Positions 56,131 through 64,000 of a DNA stretch of 64,000 nt are shown here, piece by piece. The stretch is from Prosopocoilus inquinatus (taxonomy: Eukaryota > Arthropoda > Insecta > Coleoptera > Lucanidae): assembly GCA_036172665.1 (NCBI GenBank), contig CM069872.1, forward strand, positions 49,958,101-50,022,100. The letters run 5' to 3'. The translations under genes and the position numbers were made by a program. The notes under the pieces were generated by a model. That model was given only the letters and a program-made list of their open reading frames with translations, searched no databases and was not told where the DNA came from. Within the stretch, counting starts at the first letter, position 1, and every line of letters starts with the position of its first letter.

Positions 56131-57264
56131 CCTTTCGTTGTTAGTAGAATAAGAAACTGAAATTTAGTTTAATTTTCTTTTAATTTCTAAGTCATTACGT
56201 ATGGTAATCTATTTTATTCTAGTTTATGATTTTTACGTAATATTTTAGTCTTTTTTTACTTTTGAAGTTATTTTCTTCTACGTTCCTAATCCTCCAACCG
56301 GTAACGTTCGTTGCGCAAGACGTCGGCGGTTCTGAAGGAAAAAAGAAATTGCAAATTTATTCACCGAAGGCGTAATCCGATCGCATAGAAACTCGCATAA
56401 TCGTTCATTGTCTCCTGCAAATAAAAGAGGTCAATTGCAAAAATGATTTATCTGTCTTTCGGCTCCGGCGAACTGGCAACTCTGGTCGGTTGTTGGTAGT
56501 TGAATCGTTCTCACCACAGGTCCTTGACATATGCAAGTGCGACTTCGAGTGCCCCCAAAATCTTGCAACATATACAAAACCTTTGAGAATTTAGATAGAT
56601 GCATTTGGAAACACGATGAGGTCAAGTTTAATTTTAACAGAAAAGAGAGTGCATTATTATAAACTAATATTATTTACTTGTATTTGTTGGCAAAATATTT
56701 TTTTTACATTTTTTTAAAGGTCTGTGGTGTTTCTTTTGTCGCCTTCAAGAATAGTTAATAGCGATTATGAATGAAATTCATTCATAACTCCGTTGTGTAC
56801 GGGTCATATTTTACCGATGACTTAATTAGTTATTACCTAACTATTAAAAAACAGGGTATAGTTCACTACTAACTTTTTATTTGCTCATTAGTTCTTGTAG
56901 TATGTCTCTCTTCTCTTGTTTTCAAGTACACTTAAGAGAAACTGTGTATAACAAGACAGACGTCGTTTTAGTCCAAATTTTTTTTTTAATTGTGATGTAG
57001 TTACCTTTTAATAAATCTTTTACATCCACAATTCTTCAGGCAATCTGACCTACATACATACTTTAAACAACCTCGGCGTTTTTGATTTATGCGGCCATTA
57101 ATTTGATGGACAGCTTCAGAACGAGATTAGTAATTTTTATTCTGGTAATTCTTTGTCATTGTAATTACGATAATCAATCCAAGTATAGTATACGTATATT
57201 TTTTTATTATATTATTTATGTTTACTTTTAATTTACGTAAGCGAAAAGCTTTGTCGCTTGCAGT
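56131..57264. other. Noncoding sequence
   Basis: No gene was recognised. Positions 56285-56640 are less AT-rich, but no conserved frame was found. It lies downstream of the third cuticle gene. Confidence 0.4.
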
Positions 57265-57269
57265 CGGAG

Positions 57270-57431
57270 GTCATGATCAGGCTCGAGATACAGTTGGGCG
57301 AATTCCCTCCAATCTGTAGAGCGGAGAATGCCAACGGTCGGGTGGAGTACGCTACCTGCTAATACACACATTGTCCGCTCTACAGAATCGAGGGTATTTG
57401 CCCAATTTATGATTCGGGCGTGGTCATGATC
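57270..57431. repeat. Palindromic element, copy 2 (downstream of third cuticle gene)
   Basis: Arms 57270-57330 and 57370-57431 are imperfect inverted copies of about 61 bp around a ~39 nt loop. Shared words are GTCATGATC, GGGC(G/A)AAT, CCCTC, ATTCTGTAGAGCGGA/AATCTGTAGAGCGGA and (G/C)AATG. The 70-codon minus-strand frame across it is a by-product of the palindrome. It is a diverged relative of 47111-47197 and lies about 50 bp past the polyadenylation signal of the gene at 57527. Confidence 0.75.
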
Positions 57432-57476
57432 GGCAGGCATTCAATAAAAGAATTAAAAATAATTTTTCAGGTATGC

Positions 57477-57482
57477 TTTATT
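57477..57482 (-). terminator. AATAAA polyadenylation signal of the third cuticle gene
   Basis: AATAAA on the minus strand, 44 nt past the stop codon at 57527. Confidence 0.6.
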
Positions 57483-57526
57483 TTGCTTAAAACTAGAATA
57501 AATTAAACCGGTCGTTTTAAAACAAA

Positions 57527-58166
57527 TTACCAGTATCTGGCGACAGGGGCGGCGAGGGGTGCCCCCAATTTAGCAATTGGGGCGCTCAGTGCGAGGGGAG
57601 AAGCTACTTTTGCAATGGGAGCGGCGTAGGCGAGGGGTGCTGCGACTTTAGCTACGACGGGGGCGGCTACTTTCACGGCGGCAGGTTCCCTGTGTACGAC
57701 GGCGTTGAATCCGTTGACGGGGTCGGCGGTGTATTCCACAAGACGTCTGGTGCCATCGGGTTCGATGAGGGAATAAGATCCTTGCACTACGTCACCATCG
57801 CGGCTTTCCTGTTGGTTCTTGTAGTCACCGGTGAGGCCGTCTTGGATGTCGTAGCCGTAGGAGTATTGGGGATGGGGATCGTAGTCGTCGGCGACGACTG
57901 CTTTGGCGATGGGAGCGGCTACTTTAGCGACGACGGGAGCGGAATAGGCGAGCTTAGCGACTGGGGCGGCAAGTGCTACAGGGGCTGCGACCCTGGCAAT
58001 CGGGGAAGCGTACGCTAGTGGTGCGGGAGCTAAGGGGGCGCCGATTATACCGGCGTTTGCGGCGGCTACGAGTGCAGCTATCAAAACGAGCTAAAACAAA
58101 AAATTAATTATTAAAAATTAAAAATGAATTTAGCCACGGCGGTCACTATGGTACCTTGAATGCCAT
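57527..58166 (-). CDS. RR-2 cuticle protein, 191 aa, two exons
   Basis: Exon 1 (58155-58166) encodes MAFK, with donor GTACC. Exon 2 is 57527-58090, after acceptor TTTTAG. The intron is 64 bp, phase 0. The signal peptide is residues 1-17, ending ANA, followed by Gly18. The RR-2 domain covers residues 75-140 ([62 protein letters not shown]). The flanks are Ala/Pro/Val/Lys-rich, with [12 protein letters not shown] repeats on both sides, and the protein ends VARYW. It is a secreted structural protein of chitinous cuticle. It is about 10 kb upstream of the second gene on the same strand, so the three form a loose tandem cluster with shared intron position. The TTG at 58082-58084 is an internal Leu codon, not a start. 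Confidence 0.93.
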
Positions 58167-58237
58167 GTTGTTGCTTCTTGCTGTGGTTTTGGTTGGAAGT
58201 CTTGAACCGAAGTGTGCTTTGATCTTGACTGGCCAGG

Positions 58238-58245
58238 TTTATATA
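58238..58245 (-). promoter_or_regulatory. TATA box of the third cuticle gene
   Basis: TATATAAA on the minus strand, about 72 nt upstream of the ATG at 58166. Spacing matches the other two cuticle genes. The start site would fall near 58215, where TCAAGATCAAAG is found; the initiator is not a strong match. Confidence 0.65.
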
Positions 58246-58249
58246 CTCA

Positions 58250-59690
58250 AAATAACAACCGCAAATTTCAACGCCAGGGCACGCCCTATCACATACGGGG
58301 GTCCTTTCGATTTTGCTGGAGGGTAGAAGCGGTTGCTTAATTATTGATGACATTGACTTTATTCCAGTTGGGCGCGCGCGCGTGTGTGTGTGTGTCAGAT
58401 GGAACGCGTATGTCACTCGTTCGCGGTTGCGTTACGCGAGTTTTCATTAACGACGTCGTTGTGTAAGAGCGAGCTCACCTAAATGCTCCCCTGCATACTT
58501 GCCGAAACGTTAGATGATAAGTTATGTATGTAAATTCGTCCCTACATATTATGGTTTCGAATATTACGGCGGAAATTTGCGCTCTATTTACATCTGCTAC
58601 CTCCATTAAAACGGGAAACACGTAAAATGTGTTATAATAAAATAACATTTAAAGCAGATCAAATTATGTAAAAAAAAAACTTGTTATTTTATGAATAACA
58701 GAGATGCCCGTTAAGGAATTCTACTGCTTGCTTTTAATTTCAAGGCCGAGCCTTGCGCAACTACTTTTTAAACACACGGTATAAATTTCCAGATCAAATT
58801 ATGTAAAAGCTTGTTATTTTATAAATAAAAGGCAGTTTAACGTGTAGAAGTAGTGATTATGTTTTAAATTATTTTTCACGTCTTGGAATACATTCTGTAT
58901 ATCGAATTTTTCTGTCTCTTTTAAGTCCTTAGCGAACTTTAACTTCCTCTTAGACAAGAAGCGATTGGAAAATCTATTTTTCTTTAAGCAGATCGAGGCA
59001 GTACTTAAAAGCTTAAGGCCTTAATCGCCTCTCGACGCACTAAAGAAACCACCAATTATAAATACGGATCGGGGCCGTATATTTTGCGCGGTTCAAATTC
59101 CAATGAAGCGGCCAATATAAGATATTAGAGCGCAGGGTGAATGCAAATGCGAGAGCTGCGGAGACAACGCAATGGTGTTATTCAGTGTCAGAAAAAACAG
59201 AGCAGTGTTACCGCAATAAAAAATTACAGTTGTGCAATCAACTCTTCTTGTTTCACTATGTAAAGATTTTAAAGATTTTCAGAGTAATTAGTTGATCAGT
59301 TGTACCCCGACCTCCGCAATCCTTCATCAAGTTGCGTCATACAACAGGAACGCTGTTTTTATTATTTTTTATTATTTGAACAATCCCATTGCACGATGCG
59401 CCTGTTTGGTGCATTTTTACGGCGCTACTGAAACGATGGCGTGAACATAGTATGTCAGTCCTATCTTTAGTTATAAACAAACAAGTTACGTTTCATTTTA
59501 ATTTGTACATTTCATTATTATTAAAAAGTAAAGGTTCTGCGACTGCATGTCTTCCTTGTTTTCAAATGCGCCGATGCCCGATTGAATGTACCCAGCCAAT
59601 TATTCTAGCCCCCTTCTTCTTTTCTGCCAAATCTTCTTCTGTAACTAACCAAATGAAAAACTTGTTGCTTATCACATGACACTCAGGCTC
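58250..59690. other. Noncoding sequence upstream of the third cuticle gene
   Basis: A short (CG)n/(GT)n stretch lies at 58371-58396. AATTATGTAAAA...CTTGTTATTTTAT is duplicated near 58660-58690 and 58797-58825. No gene was recognised. Confidence 0.4.
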
Positions 59691-61250
59691 ACATAGTCCT
59701 TTCTGTTTCTCGCCTTTAACTCTGGTGTCTCTCCTTTATTTCCCTTTCAAATCAAATCTACTGTAACCATCTCTCTGTCTCTCTTTATCTCCTCCTTGAT
59801 CTTCCCTGCTGTTTTTTATATTTCAGCTCCATTTTCTCCATCCAATTTCCTTTCTCTGTTCTCCTTTTCCAACCTTTCATTTTCTCCAAACCATAGTCTG
59901 AAAGTTTCTTCAATAATGTTATTGAAATTGAATTGTTTTTTATAGGCCATTCAGGCTCACATACGCCTTCCTAATTGTAGCCTCAACTCTCATGCCTCTC
60001 AGTCTTTTCTCTTTCAAATCTGCTGTAACCCTCTCTCTCTCCATCTCCTCCTTGGTCTTCCCTGCTGCTTTTTATATTTCACTCTTTTTCTCCATCTAAT
60101 TTCTTTTCTCCATTCTTTCCCTTTCCAACCTCTCATTTGCTCCAAACCATAGAAGTTTCTTCAATAATGTTATTAAAAATTGAATTGTTGTCTTTTATAG
60201 GCCATTCAGGCTCACGTACGCCTCTTTCTCTTTAAAATCTGCTATAACCTTCTCTCTGTCCACCTCCTCCTTGGTCTTCCCTGCTACTTTTTATAATTCA
60301 CTCTTTTTCTCCGTCCAATTTCTTTTCTCCATTCTCTCCTTTCCCAACCTTTCATTTGCTCCAAACCTGAGAAGTCTTCTTGCTTTGAGTACTGATTTAG
60401 TTTCGGATTTGCACTTCTTCCTTGGCCCCAGTGCTGATGCTCTATTGAATGTACCCAACCAGTTATCCTTGTCCCCTTCTTCTTTTCCGCCAAAACTTCT
60501 TCTGTAACTAACCACATTAGAAATTTTAAAACTTTCAAAAAGTTTCTTGAAAATGGTTATTGAAATTGAATTGGTCTTCCTATCTGTCGCCCCTTAACTC
60601 TCGTGTCTCTGACTTTTTCCCGTTCCAAATTTGCTGTAATCGTCTCTCTTTCTCACTCTATCTCTTCCTTGACCTTCCCTGTAGCTTTTTATATTTCATT
60701 TTTTTCCATTCAGTTTCTTTTCTCTATTCTCTCCTTTTCCAAACTTTCATTTGCTCCAAACCATAGAAGTCTTCTTGCTTTAATTATTGATTTAGTTTCA
60801 GATTTGCACTTCTTTGTTGGTGTCTGTGTTGATGTGCTGCTGAATGTACCCATCCTACTCCCCTTTTTCTTTTCTTTTCTGCCAAATCATCTTCTATAAC
60901 TAAACAAATTAACAACTTCAAAACTTTAAAAAGTTTCTTCAAGAAGGTTATTGAAATTGAATTGATTCTTTTTAGATGTCATTCAGGCTACGTAGGCCTT
61001 CCAGTTTTTCGCCCTTAACTCTGGTGTCTCTCCCTTTTTCCCCTTTCAAATCTGCTCTCCTCTTTCTCTCCATTTCCCTCGTGGTCTTCTCTCCTACTTT
61101 TTATGTTTAACTTTTTCTCCAAACCATTGAAGTCTTCTTGGTTTGATTACTGATTTAGTTTTGGATTTTCAGTTCTTCGTTGGTCCTTTTGACATACCTA
61201 TAATTTCTTTCCTGTTAAGATGCCTCTCAATATTTTCTCTTTCCCATCTT
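59690..61250. repeat. Pyrimidine-rich tandem array, about five copies
   Basis: A unit with GTGTCTCTC, TTTCAAATCTGCTGTAACC, CTCCTTGGTCTTCCCTGCT, TTTTATATTTCA, CCAATTTCTTTTCTCCATTC and TTTGCTCCAAACCATAGAAG recurs about five times, with periods of roughly 220-395 bp. Some copies carry an extra ~150 bp segment with TACTGATTTAGTTT and AATGTACCCA. The plus strand is strongly pyrimidine-rich, as in the 3.86-4.72 kb array. Phe/Leu/Ser-rich frames in it are not genes. Confidence 0.8.
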
Positions 61251-61483
61251 ATCGTTCATTTGACAGGCATGCTTGTATGTATTATTTTTTTTCGATTCTT
61301 TCTGCGATATATTTATTTTGTCTGTTTTGTCCTCCTCCAACTCTTCATGTGCCCCAAACCAATGGAGACTTCTGGCATTGATTCCTGGTTCAATTGTGCG
61401 TTCGCCTGTGAGAGTTGTTAACTTCTATTTTCTTCTAAAATCCCTAGTATACAAAGGAAAGAAAAGGCATTTGGAATCCCATT

Positions 61484-61700
61484 ATGACAAGAAACAAACA
61501 AACGACAAAATATATTACGCATTGTACCAGAAACAAAAAGGAAAAGGAAGTAATAGCAATTGGACAGCATAAGTTTGAAGAAGTGAAAACACCTGAATAC
61601 CTTGGAGTTCTAATTGAAAAAGTCAGTCAAACAAATAAAACAACGTGCAACGGAAAAAAGAATTCAAAGATTTTTTATGCCAAGGATTTCTACTAAAAGG
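61484..61700 (+). pseudogene. Possible non-LTR retrotransposon fragment (post-RT region)
   Basis: The frame includes IAIGQHKFEEVKTPEYLGVL followed by IEKVSQT, which resembles the (F)E.V..F.YLGV.I..... segment found after the catalytic core in many LINE reverse transcriptases. The rest is not recognisable. A ~100 bp direct duplication with GAAAAGAGGATGGAAAA follows at about 62036-62130 and 62141-62230. Decayed. Confidence 0.4.
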
Positions 61701-63531
61701 CAACATACATCACAACGGCAGAAGAATTATAAAGAAAAAACATAATGAGTGCAGCTGAAGTAAATGATGAATATTGTGGGTCCATGGCAAAAGCTAATAT
61801 GTCACTTGAGGCGAATTTTACAAGACAGTTCATTTAGAATCTTAAAGACATATATATAAATATTTGCTAAACTAATGACTGGAGACGGAAGTAAAGATGG
61901 GGCATATATGCTTCAGCCAAAACATATCCAAAACTCATTATCACAACATACCCAAGCTTATTATCCACATTCATTCGAATCTTGAAATCTCTAAAGCTTT
62001 AGCCTCGAAACCATAGACATACAAAGATGTGTGGTTTTGAAAAGAGGATGGAAAATATGGTAAGAATAATTAAACTTCTAAGAATTAGCTGATCCAGACA
62101 TGTACCAGGAGATTCTGACCAACCATTCACGAATGATTTTGAAAAGAGGATGGAAAACATCGCAAGAATAATTAAATCTCTAAGAATCAGCTAATTCAGA
62201 CATATACCAGGAGTTTCTGACCAACCATTCCATCCCTTTTCTCCCGAAAATTAGAAGTCGTAGGAAATTGTGAAAAAATAATTCAAAACAAAAGGCCACC
62301 TGACGACATAATTATCTTTCGAGATCAACCGAAAGTATGTGTATCAGATCAGAGACGAACTTCGAAATTTTAAATGGGAATGTACGTCGAGTTGGGGTAC
62401 CATCGAATATGATTTTTTTTCACTAACCACCCTTGCGAGAACTCGAACAAACCTAACATTACTTTGGTATAAAGTAAAGGTCTTTTGAATTTCTGAATCC
62501 TTCATAAAAAAATAGGATTAAGGCGACATAAAGAGAAGCAAGGTGTTTACTTGAAATTAAATGATGATTTCAGTGGAAGCAAAATTTGAAGTGAAGATAA
62601 ATCCCTAAATTGGTATTTTTAGAATCCACCTTACAAATTATCTTTACTATAAAGTAGAGGTCCTGGAGGTTTTTAGAATTTCGGCATCCTTCATTAAAAA
62701 AATAAGGATTAAGGCGAAATAAAGAGAACCAAGATGTTTACTTGAAATTAAAGGATGATTTCAATGTAAATGTAAATGTAAAATTTGAAGTGAAGATGAA
62801 TCCCTTGGAAATTGGTATACTTAGGATCCACCTTAAAAATGACTGGCCGGATCATTGTTTCTTACAAGAGCTTGAGGTGCGCCATCGAGCGGCCAGAGGT
62901 TTGACCTTATACCTCCTCTTACAATTGTGCAACTGAACTACAGTCAAACTGCATATTAAACGAGACAGTACGTTGCAGTTTAATCAAAACGCGACCAAAA
63001 TGTAATCACCCTAGCGTCAGTTACATAAACAATTCATTCACTATGTAAGGCGTTGATGAATGGATCTACATTATGAATGAAACGTACATAGGTTCCGCTC
63101 TACTCTTAGCTTTTCCGCCTTTTTCTAATACACACCACATCTGCTTGCAAGAAATAACCAAGAGCTTGCCCAATGCGCGCCCGTTACGTACCGTTAATGA
63201 CTTATTTATTTAATACGCCCGTTTTTACGTGTGCACGTTGAGGTCGGTCTTTTTAGTATGCGTGATGTCGTCTTTCTTGCTTTTGCTAAACAGGAGGAGC
63301 GCTTGCCGAAAGAAATTCGTGCGGGTTGTCGTTCATTCTTTTCCGGTTCGCTTCTTGTTTCGTCGTAACCACGGAAGAAATTAACGGCGGTTAAGCAACG
63401 CTAGTGGCCAATTTCATGCGAGTGGCATGTCAATAAGAATTTATTTGGGTGAACTGTAGATTATCACCAACCCCCGAAAAAGTTTACATATTTTAATGCC
63501 TGGTTCTTCCACCTTGTCCGTATTGCTGAAG
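61701..63531. other. Noncoding sequence with two local duplications
   Basis: Besides the ~100 bp duplication at 62036-62230, a ~190 bp unit with AAAGTA(A/G)AGGTC, GCATCCTTCAT/GAATCCTTCAT, GGATTAAGGCGA(C/A)ATAAAGAG and TTTGAAGTGAAGAT(A/G)AATCC occurs at about 62460-62635 and 62640-62835. No functional gene was recognised. Confidence 0.5.
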
Positions 63532-63600
63532 TATAAATAGAAACGCGCAATCAACTCGTTTTCGACGAAAAGATCGTTGAATTCGACTTCCAAACAAGTA
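63532..63600 (+). promoter_or_regulatory. Possible core promoter and noncoding first exon
   Basis: TATAAATA at 63532-63539 stands in a GAAGTATAAATAGAAACGCG context. About 30-60 nt downstream the sequence is less AT-rich and ends in CCAAACAA GTAAGC, a plausible splice donor at about 63597. There is no ATG between, so a 5' UTR exon would be required. No following coding exon is visible before the end of the window. Confidence 0.35.
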
Positions 63601-64000
63601 AGCAGACCAACGAAGTATTCAGCGCCGCTGCGCTTGTCAAGGCCAAGAGATGAACATGAATACGTAAATGACTTGGTGTTTTTGTTTGTAACACAATCAG
63701 CTGAAGCACCCCAATTTACGCGATGCGTAATAAAAATACCTGAAACCGGGCCCTGATTATCACGAATATCACCCCAGTTAGTACTGCTCCTAACTTTGAA
63801 AAAATGATACCTATTCGTTAGGTAGAAGTATCGTAGTTTTTCTTGATTTTCTTATTAAACTCTTTTATACGTCTCTTGTTTTGATTACTTTCTCCTTACT
63901 TTTCTTAAACCCATTTACACATTGTGACCTAGCCTATTACCGATATTATTCTTCTTGAAACATTCGTAAGACTTTTCATAGGGCAACCACTCTTATGATC
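63601..64000. other. Noncoding end of window
   Basis: No gene was recognised in the last 400 bases. Confidence 0.4.

Noticed and set aside
57228..57440. 70-codon minus-strand frame with DWREFAQLYL, resembling a death-domain helix, and a similar plus-strand frame at 47051-47236 ([10 protein letters not shown])
   Set aside because: Both frames run across imperfect palindromes that are copies of one element. The protein resemblance is explained by shared palindrome sequence, and neither has splice or conservation support.
57692..58018. 108-codon plus-strand frame
   Set aside because: Antisense to the RR-2 exon at 57527-58090.

Overview
The window is insect nuclear DNA: AT-rich, intron-bearing, with arthropod-type core promoters, RR-2 cuticle protein genes, one recognisable exon of discs large, and a dense load of mobile-element debris. 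A beetle is a reasonable guess from the overall character, but nothing here proves the order.

Layout. Positions 1-23967 hold no recognised host exon. They contain pyrimidine-rich tandem arrays (3.86-4.72 kb, 5.9-6.9 kb), hairpin MITEs (1.5, 7.9 and 9.6 kb), a four-copy ~355 bp satellite (11.75-13.16 kb), a decayed element carrying Mutator-like transposase and YqaJ-type nuclease sequence (15.7-17.4 kb), and fold-back elements, several with hammerhead-ribozyme-like cores (13.4, 19.8, 20.6, 22.1 kb). At 23968-24104 (+) lies a clean exon for the end of the L27 domain of Discs large. No other dlg exon was seen, so both flanking introns must be very long.

Positions 24105-39900 are accessory sequence: microsatellites, MITEs, a 2.3 kb A-rich degenerate array (31.3-33.7 kb), a tandem array of mariner transposase fragments (36.0-37.85 kb), twin hairpins (38.3-38.4 kb) and a short mitochondrial ND1-like fragment (38.82 kb).

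The right half carries three RR-2 cuticle protein genes, all on the minus strand (39932-40562, 46083-47769, 57527-58166). Each has a 12-nt coding first exon (MAFK or MAVK), a TATA box, the extended RR-2 chitin-binding domain and Ala/Pro/Val-rich repeats. They make secreted structural proteins of the chitinous cuticle. They read antisense to dlg and may be nested in its intron. A Penelope-like element remnant lies just upstream of the first. Two diverged copies of one palindromic element lie in intron 1 of the second and just downstream of the third.

The most striking object is a structurally complete Transib (RAG1-related) DNA transposon at 48915-51786. It has an uninterrupted 712-codon transposase frame with all expected catalytic and zinc-binding residues, terminal inverted repeats starting CACTATGG, and a perfect 5-bp target duplication. 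It is inserted in one copy of a tandemly duplicated ~1.24 kb unit whose second copy preserves the empty site. That unit also carries a hammerhead-like core.

Positions 54045 to the end hold LINE fragments, another MITE, a pyrimidine-rich tandem array (59.7-61.25 kb) and a possible plus-strand core promoter near 63.53 kb.
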